Source: CAZAZQ01 sp964489705
GTDB lineage: Bacteria > Zixibacteria > MSB-5A5 > GN15 > FEB-12
NCBI GenBank assembly: GCA_964489705.1
Contig: CAZAZQ010000011.1
Coordinates: 19,283-83,282 of the forward strand
Length of the DNA stretch: 64,000 bases
Direction: 5' to 3'
The translations under genes were made by a program, and so were the position numbers. A model generated the notes under the pieces. That model was not told the origin of the DNA, ran no database searches, and saw nothing but the letters and a program-made list of their open reading frames with translations. Every line of letters starts with the position of its first letter. Position 1 is the first letter of the stretch. Shown here piece after piece: positions 1-8,461 of the stretch.

Positions 1-200
1 GGGACCCGCTCATCCTCAATAGGGAATTGTACCGCACCGTTATGTCCGGGCCAGACATCAGTTCCCATTCGCGGCCGGAACCCTGCCGACTGCCCCTTGA
101 TTTCATCCCACCGGACATAATTCTCAATCTTTTCTGCTTCCAGTATCTCCATGATCTCTTCGGTCTTGCCTTCAAAGAAATACATAAACACCATCTTCAT
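1..200 (-). CDS. PII-like transporter-associated protein, partial
   Basis: The gene runs off the left edge, so only the first 66 codons are visible. The protein begins MKMVFMYFFEGKTEEIMEIL and continues with a segment containing NYVRWDEI and GTDVWPGHNG. This pattern resembles the small PII-like (ferredoxin-fold) proteins encoded just after RND pumps in Bacteroidetes (PG0541 type). The family assignment is from memory of the pattern. The start codon overlaps the stop of the RND pump gene as ATGA at 197-200, so the two are probably translationally coupled. A role in sensing or modulating the pump is an inference; no ligand-binding residue can be named from this fragment. Confidence 0.7.
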   Translation of the reverse strand, partial: MKMVFMYFFEGKTEEIMEILEAEKIENYVRWDEIKGQSAGFRPRMGTDVWPGHNGAVQFPIEDERV

Positions 201-3200
201 GATTTGTCTCCATTTGCATGGTTTTTCCGTCCTTCAAATATGGCGTAGATAAGCGGAATTAACACTAACGTCACAACAGTTGAAACCAGCATTCCACCGA
301 TAACCGTTATTCCCAATGGTCGCCACATTTCCGAACCTTCATGTCGACTTAGTGCCATTGGTAACATTCCAAGCATGGTCGTTAAGGCAGTCATCAGAAC
401 CGGGCGAAGTCGGTGTTTTCCACCAAGCGTGACAGCTTGCAACATATTTAGTCCGCGTTTCCGTAGAATATTGATGTAGTCGATGAGAACAATGCCGTTC
501 TTTACGACCAGTCCGACCAAAATGATCACCCCAATAAATGACATGAGATTCAGGGTTGTACGGGTAATAAAAAACGCCCAGATGACACCTGTAAACGCAA
601 AAGGCACGGAAAACATGATAATGAATGGTTCAAGCAGGGATTCGAACTGTGACGCCATAACCATATACACGAGAATCACACTCAACAACAATAGCAGTCC
701 CAGATCGCGGAAATTCTCTCTCTGCTCTTTTACCGAGCCGCCAAAAGCAACATCGATTCCTTCTGGGATTTCGAGTTTACCGATCTCGGCGGAAATATCA
801 GCAGCCACATCACCGAGTGGACGGTGATACAGGTCTGCTCCGACTTTGACAATTCGTTCCCGATCCTTTCGTTCAATTTCAGTGGGTGCGATGGCCTGTT
901 CTATAGTTGCGAGATTACCCAGCCGAACGGTTTTGCCAGTTCGGGTCGTAATAATCATGTTTTCAAGATCTTCAATTGAATTCCGTTTTTCTTCCTTTGC
1001 TCTCAGGAATATCTCATATTCGTCCCCACCCTCCCGGTATTTGGTTGCTTTGGTTCCATATACCTGCGTTCGTAAAGCAAATGCTATGTCAGCGACATTC
1101 GTTCCGAGGAGGGCCGCTTTTTCACGGTCAATGTTAACCAGGAACTCCGGTTTTCCTAAAGGCCGTGATATCTTGGCATCCCTGGTGCCGGGTGTGTTTT
1201 TTACAATGGTAAGGATCCTGGTGGCCAACCTGTTGGTTTGTTCGATATCATGGCCGATTATCTCGACGGTAATCGGTTTGTCGTTCCCAAACAACACATT
1301 GCCTAAGGGATTGCCAGCATCAATATCCACTTTCAGTACCCCTGGAATAGTCTTGAGGTATCGTCTTATCACTTCAGCAATATCCTTTGTGGAACGTTCC
1401 CGTAGCTTCTGCTCTACCAGTTTGGCACCTACCATTCCTTTGTGAGCTCCCCCACTTTCACCAAAAGCCCCGGCGGCGGCACGAGTCGATTGTCCATACC
1501 AGCTAAAGATTTTCGTGCATTCAGGGACACTGTCCCTGAATACTTGTTCAAGTTGATGTGCTACTTCCGCTGTTTTTTCCATCCGTGTTCCGGGGGCCAT
1601 CTCATACTTTATCTGCAGGTCGCCGGTATCACCCTCAGGTATAAATTCCGTAGATATGAATGGGATCAAACCGAGTGAAATGACAAACACAGTAACGATT
1701 GCCCCAAGTGTTTTCTTCTTATTGCTTAGAGACCAGGAAAGTATCTTGCTGTATCCGGTATCCATATTTGTGAACCATCTTTCACTAACAGCAAACATGC
1801 GTTGCACTATTGGGCTCATATTTAGTGAATTGTTCGTTTGTTTGCGGAGTAGCCTTGATGACAAAGCAGGAGTGAGGGTGAGAGCCGCAAAAAGTGACCC
1901 CAGTACGGTTACGATTACCGTTGCGGAAAGCTGTGAGAACATAATACCGGTAAGCCCGGTCGCAAAGAGCATGGGGGCGAACACCACCACAATGCTCAGA
2001 GTTGACGCCATAACTGCTAACCCGACCTCTGAAGCTCCGTATTTGGCAGCCTCAAACGGACGGTCTCCGCCTTCCACATGCCTGGTGATATTCTCCAGAA
2101 TAACAATGGCGTCATCTACCACCAGCCCAATTGCAATGGCAAGACTCATTAGCGATACCATGTTTATGGTGAAGTCAAACAGGAAGAACATCCCGAAGGC
2201 TATAATCAACGAAAATGGTATCGTGAGAGCAACAATCATACTACTGCGGAAGCGTCTCAGAAAGGCGAGGATGACAAAAATGACAATGATGCCGCCTACG
2301 ATAACAGCCTCGCCCAGGTTGTTGAGCGACTGTCTGATAAATACCGATGTATCGAAAATCTCAATGAGTTTGACATCATCAGGTAATTGTCGTGTAATTT
2401 CAGAGACTCTCTTGCGAACTCTGTTTACTACCTCCACTGAGTTGGCGCCGGATTGTTTCTGAACCATAAAGACCAACCCACTGACGCCGTTGACTCTTAC
2501 ATCCTCTGTGATTTCCTTGAAACTATCGGAAACCTCCGCCACGTCCCGCAAATGGATCGGTTTACCGCGATCTACGCCGATTATCACATCCTTGACTTGA
2601 TTCGGATTATCAAACTCACCGGGAACACGAACTGTGTATTCCGTGTTATTCATCTTTATCGTACCAGCCGGAAGGTCAAGGTTCTCCTGAGCAAGGATAC
2701 CGAGGATGGCGTTGAGATTGAGGTTGTATGCTTCAATTCGTTCGGGGTCAAAATCTACACGCACTTGTCGCTCCAGTCCACCGATTATTTGGGTATTGCC
2801 GACTCCGGGGACGCGCTTTAAGCGATCGGTCACTCTTTTATCAACAAGATGGTACAATCCTTCCAGATTCTCTGTGGCAGTCACGCCATAGACCAAAACC
2901 GGGAACTGCGAAGTATTGATTTTGAATACAATAGGGTCATCAGCATCATCAGGAAGGTCTTCTCTCACCTGATCAAGTTTGTCGCGAATATCGTTGGAAG
3001 CCTCGTCGAGGTTAGTATTCCAATCAAATTTGGCAGTTATAATCGATATATTTTCCAGTGACGTGGACGAGATTTCATCGAGGTTATTAACGGTACTGAC
3101 GAAATCCTCAATTTTCTTGGTGACTTTACTCTCGACGTCTTCGGCGCTGGCCCCCGGATACACCGTCACAATGCTGATGGCCGGAATCTCGATCTCTGGT

Positions 3201-3310
3201 AACAGATCAATGGGCAAATTCACCAGGGACGCAATCCCCAAAATGAGAACCGCCATGAATACCATAATGACGGTAACGAATCGTCGGACGGCGAAATCTG
3301 GCAGTTTCAT
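197..3310 (-). CDS. RND efflux pump permease, HAE1/AcrB type
   Basis: A 1037-residue inner-membrane proton/drug antiporter of the AcrB/HAE1 family, full length for the family. The N-terminus has the typical first membrane helix and the NLPIDLLPEIEIPAISI segment. Helix 4 carries the paired aspartates in GLVVDDAIVILENI that relay protons. Two large periplasmic loops and a second set of six helices follow (GVIILVGLVVKNGIVLIDY in the second half). The start overlaps the adaptor gene stop as ATGA at 3307-3310. With the adaptor and TolC homologue upstream it should form a tripartite envelope-spanning pump. The substrate cannot be told. HAE1 is preferred over the metal (CzcA) type because of the paired VVDDAIV aspartates. 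Confidence 0.95.
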   Translation of the reverse strand: MKLPDFAVRRFVTVIMVFMAVLILGIASLVNLPIDLLPEIEIPAISIVTVYPGASAEDVESKVTKKIEDFVSTVNNLDEISSTSLENISIITAKFDWNTNLDEASNDIRDKLDQVREDLPDDADDPIVFKINTSQFPVLVYGVTATENLEGLYHLVDKRVTDRLKRVPGVGNTQIIGGLERQVRVDFDPERIEAYNLNLNAILGILAQENLDLPAGTIKMNNTEYTVRVPGEFDNPNQVKDVIIGVDRGKPIHLRDVAEVSDSFKEITEDVRVNGVSGLVFMVQKQSGANSVEVVNRVRKRVSEITRQLPDDVKLIEIFDTSVFIRQSLNNLGEAVIVGGIIVIFVILAFLRRFRSSMIVALTIPFSLIIAFGMFFLFDFTINMVSLMSLAIAIGLVVDDAIVILENITRHVEGGDRPFEAAKYGASEVGLAVMASTLSIVVVFAPMLFATGLTGIMFSQLSATVIVTVLGSLFAALTLTPALSSRLLRKQTNNSLNMSPIVQRMFAVSERWFTNMDTGYSKILSWSLSNKKKTLGAIVTVFVISLGLIPFISTEFIPEGDTGDLQIKYEMAPGTRMEKTAEVAHQLEQVFRDSVPECTKIFSWYGQSTRAAAGAFGESGGAHKGMVGAKLVEQKLRERSTKDIAEVIRRYLKTIPGVLKVDIDAGNPLGNVLFGNDKPITVEIIGHDIEQTNRLATRILTIVKNTPGTRDAKISRPLGKPEFLVNIDREKAALLGTNVADIAFALRTQVYGTKATKYREGGDEYEIFLRAKEEKRNSIEDLENMIITTRTGKTVRLGNLATIEQAIAPTEIERKDRERIVKVGADLYHRPLGDVAADISAEIGKLEIPEGIDVAFGGSVKEQRENFRDLGLLLLLSVILVYMVMASQFESLLEPFIIMFSVPFAFTGVIWAFFITRTTLNLMSFIGVIILVGLVVKNGIVLIDYINILRKRGLNMLQAVTLGGKHRLRPVLMTALTTMLGMLPMALSRHEGSEMWRPLGITVIGGMLVSTVVTLVLIPLIYAIFEGRKNHANGDKS

Positions 3311-4377
3311 TCTGTCACCTCCGCCGCTGTAACCTGTACTTTAGAACCGGTCTTTACTTTCATCTTGCCGGTGGTTATTATTGTGTCACCAACCTCAAGG
3401 CCACTTGTAATCTCTACTAGACCTCCGAAGCTGTCCCCGGTGATAACATTGACACGAGAGGCTTTATCATTTTGGACCTTGAACACGTAAAATATGCCGG
3501 TCCCTTCTTGTTTAATGAGGGCGTCTCGGTTCACAAGCAAGGCGTTTCTGGAGGGCAATGATATGTTCACGAAACCAAACATCCCCGGTTTGATGATACC
3601 GGAATTATTCGCAAACCGTATTTCAACATTTGCCGTTCTGGTTATGGTATTCACGGTTGGATCGATCCTTGAAACTGTCCCGACGAACTGTGTATCGGGG
3701 TATGCGTCTAACCTTAAAGTTGCTTTTTGACCGAGTGCAAGATGATAGTACTGGCTTTCGGTTACGGCAACAGAGACCTTTACGGTGTCAATTTGCATCA
3801 ATTCAATAATAGCTGGCGAACCTGCTTGGCCGGGGAAAAGGCTGTAGACTTCACCGACATCAAGGTATTTCTTTGTTATTACTCCATTAAAAGGTGCACG
3901 AATCTGTGTGCTGACAAGTATCTTCTCGTAGCCAGCCTTGGCGGCTTTATAAGCGGCCTCCATCTGGTCATAGGCTTGCTGCGTTACCGTGCCACTCTCT
4001 CGCAAAGTTTTTATCCGCTCCCAGTCTTTGGCAACAGCATCATATTGCGCGCGTGCCTGAATGAGCGTTTCACTTCCAAGTACCACCAATAGCGAATCCT
4101 TGTGGACAACATCGCCCACATCGCAATTCAATGTGACGATTCTCCCGGGAATCTCAGAACCAAGAGCCGCTCTCGTCCATGCTTCTACTGTACCTGAGTA
4201 ATTCAGGGTCGGCGTAATCTCTTGCTCTTGAACAACAACCGTTGAAACGGGAATACCTGTTTCAACTGAAGAACTCTTAATACGATCTTTTGAATCGCCG
4301 CAGCCTTCTACCGCCACGAAGATTGTTATCATTATAATAGTACCGAGGAGGAATAATCTGTTTTTGAGAATTAACAT
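3307..4377 (-). CDS. RND periplasmic adaptor (membrane fusion protein), lipoprotein
   Basis: A 356-residue adaptor that would bridge the inner-membrane RND pump and the outer-membrane TolC homologue. The N-terminus has a short hydrophobic stretch ending in a lipobox around residues 23-26 (VEGC), so it is probably a lipoprotein. A lipoyl-like/barrel-sandwich half (GSEIPGRIVTLNCDVGD) and an alpha-helical hairpin follow, then the second lipoyl half (STQIRAPFNGVITKKYLDVG) and beta-barrel regions, in the usual order. A GGAG ribosome binding site sits 7 bases before the ATG. The tolC stop is 4 bases upstream, and the pump gene overlaps the end. Confidence 0.95.
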   Translation of the reverse strand: MLILKNRLFLLGTIIMITIFVAVEGCGDSKDRIKSSSVETGIPVSTVVVQEQEITPTLNYSGTVEAWTRAALGSEIPGRIVTLNCDVGDVVHKDSLLVVLGSETLIQARAQYDAVAKDWERIKTLRESGTVTQQAYDQMEAAYKAAKAGYEKILVSTQIRAPFNGVITKKYLDVGEVYSLFPGQAGSPAIIELMQIDTVKVSVAVTESQYYHLALGQKATLRLDAYPDTQFVGTVSRIDPTVNTITRTANVEIRFANNSGIIKPGMFGFVNISLPSRNALLVNRDALIKQEGTGIFYVFKVQNDKASRVNVITGDSFGGLVEITSGLEVGDTIITTGKMKVKTGSKVQVTAAEVTE

Positions 4378-4381
4378 GAAG

Positions 4382-5845
4382 CTACTCCTTATTTTCTGAT
4401 ATAGCTGTCTGTAAGTTGACGATTGCTTTTTTCAAGTTGGCCTTGGCTTGTATGGAGACAATCTTGGCCTGGGTCAACGCCGTTTGAGCATCTAACAAAT
4501 CCGAATTGGTCATCGTTCCTGCTTGATAGTTGGCTGAAGTTACCCGGTAATTTTCATCTGCTTGTGTTACGGCAAGATTTGCGATATCGACCTCCTGAAG
4601 GGCTTCCTGAACGGAAAGATATGCCTGCCGTACCTCAAGCGTTATATAGTCAGCAAGCTTCGATTGAACCTCAGATAACTGCCTCTTTTGGGCTTCCACT
4701 TTTTGAATCTCGTGATGACGCTGTCCCCAACTAAAGATATCAAGAGTGGCAATCAGGTTAATGTTCCAGCTCGAGTAGAATTCAGGTTCATATTCACGAT
4801 TAGGTCTTTTCCAATCGTAGTTAGCAACCAGAGCTATTTGTGGTAAGTATGCGGCTTTCTTAATGGCCTTTACTTTACCGAGTACTTTTACGTTATAATC
4901 CAATGCCCGGTAATCAGGACGCTGGGCTTTGGCCACCCGAAACAAAGTATCGAGAGGGGGGAGTGCCACCGTGTCTACAGAAATCTTTTCGGTAGGTAAA
5001 ATCACTGTGTTTTGATCAATGGCCAAAAGATTGCACAAGGCCGCATTGGCTAAGCGAACGCCGTTTCTTACCTTGAGATCCTGAAGGCGAACATTTGATA
5101 ACGCCACTTTCGCTCTCAATAGGTCATTCTCAATGATCATACCGGCTTGAAGAAAGTTCTCAAGGTCAGTGACATGGGACTCCAACTGCCTTATGGCTTC
5201 GTGTGTTACCTTAACGAATTCCCGTGCGCTCAGAAGATCCCAGTAGGCTTGTGTTACTTGCTGTCGAACTGTTTCCTTTGTCCGCTGGCTCATCAGCTCA
5301 GCACTTGACTTCTGATAATTCGATATCTTTAGGTTATTTATTAGCATAAATCCGGTAAAGATCGGCTGTTGAAGAGAGAGATTAATATCATAGTTGTCGT
5401 CGTCGCCAACGTATATTTTGCCTTCTCCAGCTCCGGAAAGACCCGTCAGCGTAGATGGATCAAGATAACCTTTGTCAACAAGATCTCGAAACGGAGCTTG
5501 AAGCGGTTCGAACATATTCCCAAATGCAGAACCGTTAATGTAGGGAACTTCATCAAGTCTTGTATATGTTGCCTTCGCTTTCAGTTTCGGCAGGAAATTG
5601 GTTCGTGCTGATTTTACTCCGGCAGTTGCTTCATCAATCTTGTATTTTGATATAGCAAGATCATGGTTGTTTTCCATAGCTATATCAATTGCCTGGTCAA
5701 GATTAATGGAAAGCGTGTCTGCTGAAGCTGTCGAAGAGAACAGCATTAACGGTATAATGGCGACCGCCATAAACATACCGAATCTGCCGTGCACACCGCG
5801 AAAATGCTGCATATGCGTATTCCTTACCCTTGATTTTTCTCTCAT
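4382..5845 (-). CDS. TolC-family outer membrane efflux protein
   Basis: 487 residues with a signal peptide ending near SSTASA and two repeated outer-membrane efflux (OEP) halves rich in long heptad helices, as in TolC. I chose the ATG at 5845 (MREKSRVRN) over an in-frame ATG eight codons upstream. A GGAAGGAAA ribosome binding site lies about 8 bases before it, and it starts 4 bases after the tetR stop; the upstream choice would overlap tetR. The product is the outer-membrane exit duct for the RND pump encoded downstream. Confidence 0.93.
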   Translation of the reverse strand: MREKSRVRNTHMQHFRGVHGRFGMFMAVAIIPLMLFSSTASADTLSINLDQAIDIAMENNHDLAISKYKIDEATAGVKSARTNFLPKLKAKATYTRLDEVPYINGSAFGNMFEPLQAPFRDLVDKGYLDPSTLTGLSGAGEGKIYVGDDDNYDINLSLQQPIFTGFMLINNLKISNYQKSSAELMSQRTKETVRQQVTQAYWDLLSAREFVKVTHEAIRQLESHVTDLENFLQAGMIIENDLLRAKVALSNVRLQDLKVRNGVRLANAALCNLLAIDQNTVILPTEKISVDTVALPPLDTLFRVAKAQRPDYRALDYNVKVLGKVKAIKKAAYLPQIALVANYDWKRPNREYEPEFYSSWNINLIATLDIFSWGQRHHEIQKVEAQKRQLSEVQSKLADYITLEVRQAYLSVQEALQEVDIANLAVTQADENYRVTSANYQAGTMTNSDLLDAQTALTQAKIVSIQAKANLKKAIVNLQTAISENKE

Positions 5846-5849
5846 ATAT

Positions 5850-6422
5850 CTATTTCCTTCCGATACCATTCATAACCAGTGTGATCAAAAAATCGACATA
5901 CTCTTCCAATGGCATCCCACAGGTTTCGGTTGCCCAAGAAAACTCCATTGATTTGAGCGAGATCACTATAGTGTGAGCGGTGAGATCGACCTTGGCTACA
6001 TTGAGTTCGCCTGTCTGATTGCCTTCGTTAAGGATACCTTTTATGAGTTCTTTCTCTTGAGCGATAAACTCAGCTCGGGCAGAATCAACATAAGGCCAAT
6101 ATTCGTTCCACATCTCACGAGTCACCCGGTAGAAATTTACCAATTCGTGAATCTTGGTGACTTTGGTAAGCAGATAGGCTTTAAGCTTATCAACTACATT
6201 CAGAGCTTCATCAACAGCAATGGTAACAGCGTCCCAAAGCTGTTGCGATTCGGCTTTAACAACTTGCTCAAAAACTTCTTCCTTACTTTCAAAATATTTG
6301 TATATCGTTGCCTTTGAAACGGATGCCTTTTTAGCTATCTCATCGACAGTCACCTTTTTTAGGCTGAATTGAGCAAATAACTTTGCTGCCGCTTCCAAGA
6401 TATCTGACCTTTTATCCATCAT
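5850..6422 (-). CDS. TetR/AcrR family repressor of the efflux operon
   Basis: 190 residues. The N-terminal helix-turn-helix (about residues 5-50: ILEAAAKLFAQFSLKKVTVDE, then KASVSKATIYKYFESKEE) is typical of TetR. The C-terminal half is the divergent ligand-binding and dimer domain. It is the first gene of the efflux operon, so autoregulation and control of the pump are likely. Two adjacent ATG codons (6422 and 6419) are possible starts behind AGGGGCC. A consensus-like -35 and inverted repeats lie just upstream. Confidence 0.93.
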   Translation of the reverse strand: MMDKRSDILEAAAKLFAQFSLKKVTVDEIAKKASVSKATIYKYFESKEEVFEQVVKAESQQLWDAVTIAVDEALNVVDKLKAYLLTKVTKIHELVNFYRVTREMWNEYWPYVDSARAEFIAQEKELIKGILNEGNQTGELNVAKVDLTAHTIVISLKSMEFSWATETCGMPLEEYVDFLITLVMNGIGRK

Positions 6423-6434
6423 AAGGCCCCTTTA

Positions 6435-6482
6435 TATAGTAAACCTGTTAAACTATATCGGTTTTTTAGTTCATTTTGTCAA
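6435..6482 (-). promoter_or_regulatory. Promoter and likely TetR operator of the efflux operon
   Basis: Reading the minus strand, TTGACA (6482-6477) is followed after 17 bases by GATATA (6459-6454), or after 19 bases by TATAGT. Overlapping the -10 is an inverted repeat, TATAGT (6435-6440), 11 bases, ACTATA (6452-6457), and a second one, AAACC (6441-6445), 14 bases, GGTTT (6460-6464). The position over the -10 fits a TetR-type operator. Binding is inferred. Confidence 0.65.
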
Positions 6483-6561
6483 GGGTTTTTTAATTTTTTT
6501 AAGTCTGAGGGGACGTTGAGCCGAGAGGCTGGGATCAGATAAGTCACGCGATGACAATTAG

Positions 6562-7167
6562 TTACGCTGGTCGTAAGCTTTGAAGGAATCTAACCAGGTT
6601 CTTCTGACAATCACGGAACAGCTTCATGCTTTGTGAACTCCTGCCGAGGGCTCGATTACCAATCATAAATGCCAAGAGCTGAATCGCTATCTTTGCTGGG
6701 TGAATTGTCATACTGACGTGACCGGACTTCTGCCCCTTTCGCAAAGCCGTTGCGACCGCTTTGCACCAAGTAATGCGCAAACGGTCGAACCGTTGGCGAA
6801 AACCCTTATCCAACGGTGCCATTTCGAGAGCGAGGTTGATCAATGGCTCACCAAGCTTGATATCCTCTTCAGTCAGCTGAGCAGTAGTTTTTCTAATGAT
6901 GTTTTGCAGACATTCAATCGGGTCTTCACAAGATCGGAGGGGCTGTAGCCAAACTCTAGTGACCATCTCCTCAATCAGTTCGTCAACAACCGCATATCCA
7001 ATATCTTTTTTGCTCTTGAAGTAGTAGTACATTGCCCCTTTTGTCATCTTTGTCTTTGAGGCAATCCTGTTTACGTTAGCCGCCTGAAAACCTCTCAAAC
7101 GAAATTCAAGGTACGCTTTCCTTAAGACTAATCTCCGAGCATCGCGCTGATGAGACTTCTTCCGCAT
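6562..7167 (-). CDS. TetR/AcrR family transcriptional regulator
   Basis: 201 residues with an N-terminal TetR helix-turn-helix (RKAYLEFRLRGFQAANVNRI, then KTKMTKGAMYYYFKSKKDIG) and an all-helical C-terminal domain. No strong ribosome binding site is seen (AAAGAAG lies about 12 bases before the ATG). It is transcribed toward the efflux operon but separated from it by 140 bases, including that operon's promoter. Its target is unknown. The region upstream is decayed DNA, so a former partner gene may have been lost. Confidence 0.88.
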   Translation of the reverse strand: MRKKSHQRDARRLVLRKAYLEFRLRGFQAANVNRIASKTKMTKGAMYYYFKSKKDIGYAVVDELIEEMVTRVWLQPLRSCEDPIECLQNIIRKTTAQLTEEDIKLGEPLINLALEMAPLDKGFRQRFDRLRITWCKAVATALRKGQKSGHVSMTIHPAKIAIQLLAFMIGNRALGRSSQSMKLFRDCQKNLVRFLQSLRPA

Positions 7168-7689
7168 GCAATAAATATACTTCTTTGCCCGTTAACTCTC
7201 AACAAAAAGCGACGCAATTCATCTTGGGTTGATGTAAACTAGCGAGGACGACTTTGGGCCGGTCATGGATGTTCGGCCTTCCTTGACGGTTCTGCGAGAC
7301 ATTGCTTATTGCTGTGAAGCCGGGATATCCGAGAGTACAATTGGCCTTAGTCATCCGATCGGCCATCTTCGCCGAATGCCATCGGTTTCAATCCGCGCAG
7401 TTTTCAGGTCTCACCTTGTGGCCTCTACTGCAACAACTTCTTTTTCCAAGTACTCAGTGTTATCCGGCGCTTCGACAAATACGTGAGAGCTGACTCGACA
7501 ATACCGCTTACGTATGTGCTGCCAAATTTCCTTGGCTGTTGTCCCTGAAGATTGAGTTTCCGTTCAAATCACCTGGTTGATTAGTGCATGAAAATACAGG
7601 TTCACTCAGAGCGATTCCAATAATCTCAAAGCCACCGTTGTCATTCTGCGAATCGTTTCGAAGACGACGTAAGCTTCCGCGTCAAGTAG
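7168..7689. other. Non-coding or decayed stretch
   Basis: No open frame here has a ribosome binding site, a recognisable domain or a consistent codon pattern on either strand. The short frames at 7265-7493 look fortuitous. Together with the transposase remnant next to it, this looks like degraded accessory DNA. Confidence 0.5.
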
Positions 7690-7884
7690 ACAATTCATAA
7701 GTAGAGCTTTTGGCAGCTTGCTGTTCGTTGTGTACTTGGTCAGCCGCTGCGCTGTTATCTCCCCCCTGTTCCCAATTCTCAAACAAATAGGCATTCAACA
7801 CTTCCTCCTGATAGGTCCGATTGAATTGCTCAATCAATTCGTTCTGGTTTGGCTTGCCCGGCTGGATATAGCTGATGGTAACCT
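7690..7884 (-). pseudogene. IS3-family transposase remnant (frameshifted)
   Basis: On the minus strand from about 7884 the translation contains YIQPGKPNQNELIEQFNRTY then EEVLNAYLF. This is the signature segment around the last catalytic Glu of IS3-type DDE transposases (usually YIQPGKPxQNxYIERFNxxxR..EVLDxYLF). After a frame change near 7750 the reading resumes as GEITAQRLTKY, matching the usual REITxxWLxxYN. The catalytic-Glu position (ELIEQFN) is kept, but the rest of the gene and the ends of the element are not found. It is a broken fragment of an insertion sequence. Confidence 0.8.
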
Positions 7885-8004
7885 TGCAAGAAACCTCAGC
7901 GACGGTTCGCCTCGGTTAACTGAGTGAATATGCAGAAACACTTTACTTCTCAACAGCCTACTCTTTCGGGAAGCTTGCATCTAGGCAAGAGGAAAGGTAT
8001 TCTC

Positions 8005-8184
8005 TTGTTCAACTTGTGCGGGAAGTTGGATGTATTCTCTTTGTGGATGGTTGCATTACTGGTAATCGCGTTGCCTCTTGCAACAGGAATCTCAAAGAAG
8101 AAAGCAGTCCTAACAATCGGCTACTTGTGGGGCGTGTGGTTATTGGCGTCGATGTTTTTGTCTGGCTTGGTGCGGATCAGTTAG
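8005..8184 (+). pseudogene. Yip1-like membrane protein, C-terminal fragment (copy A)
   Basis: A 59-codon open stretch encoding LFNLCGKLDVFSLWMVALLV and a second hydrophobic segment (AVLTIGYLWGVWLLASMFLS), ending in TAG. Two membrane helices flanking an SKKKA turn match the C-terminal end of Yip1-domain bacterial membrane proteins as I remember them. There is no N-terminal part and no plausible start; the 5' sequence (7924-8004) is unrelated to that of copy B at 19859-20038, whereas 178 bases of this part are the same. It is best read as a gene remnant carried by a duplicated segment. Confidence 0.55.
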
Positions 8185-8371
8185 TCATTTATGGTTTTGT
8201 GAGTTTTGGAGATTATAGAAAAAAAGTTTTGAAAGCACTAATTTTTGACATACACTTTTTCTAACAATTTTCTAACAGCGAACCTCACGGAAGTTAACGC
8301 AACTTGACAGAACTTGATGCAACTTAACTCAACTTAACGATAAGAAAATCAATGAAATACAGCTATTTTAT
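8014..8371 (+). repeat. Long interspersed repeat, copy A
   Basis: Positions 8014-8191 match 19868-20045 base for base. After a divergent 54-base spacer the match resumes at 8246-8371 against 20101-20226 with few changes. The tail holds two TTTCTAACA copies and then five 10-base units (AGTTAACGCA, ACTTGACAGA, ACTTGATGCA, ACTTAACTCA, ACTTAACGAT), followed by an A/T-rich end. A third, partial tail lies at 25944-25990. Function unknown. Confidence 0.9.
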
Positions 8372-8422
8372 GCTCTTGCAATAAGTTAGCAAAAATCCCC
8401 GGCGGCGAATCCCTGCCTCCTG

Positions 8423-8451
8423 TTGACACCTCCGATCTTTGCACGTATATT
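8423..8451 (+). promoter_or_regulatory. Promoter of the histidine kinase gene
   Basis: TTGACA at 8423-8428, 17-base spacer, TATATT at 8446-8451. Transcription should start near 8458, only a few bases before the ATG at 8462, so the message may be leaderless. The sequence continues TTG after the -10, giving the TAnnTTTG form known from Bacteroidetes. Confidence 0.75.
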
Positions 8452-8461
8452 TGACGTTAGT

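Noticed and set aside
7265..7493. Short plus-strand coding frames in the decayed region
   Set aside because: No ribosome binding site, no recognisable protein, and two overlapping frames of similar length; treated as chance.
8016..8264. Alternative frame across the duplicated cassette (MREVGCILFVDGC...)
   Set aside because: It is also open in both copies, but the other frame gives coherent membrane helices and a Yip1-like end; this one has no recognisable fold.
8291..8345. Integron attC or phage attachment site
   Set aside because: There is no integrase, no core-site symmetry typical of attC, and the units are direct 10-base repeats.
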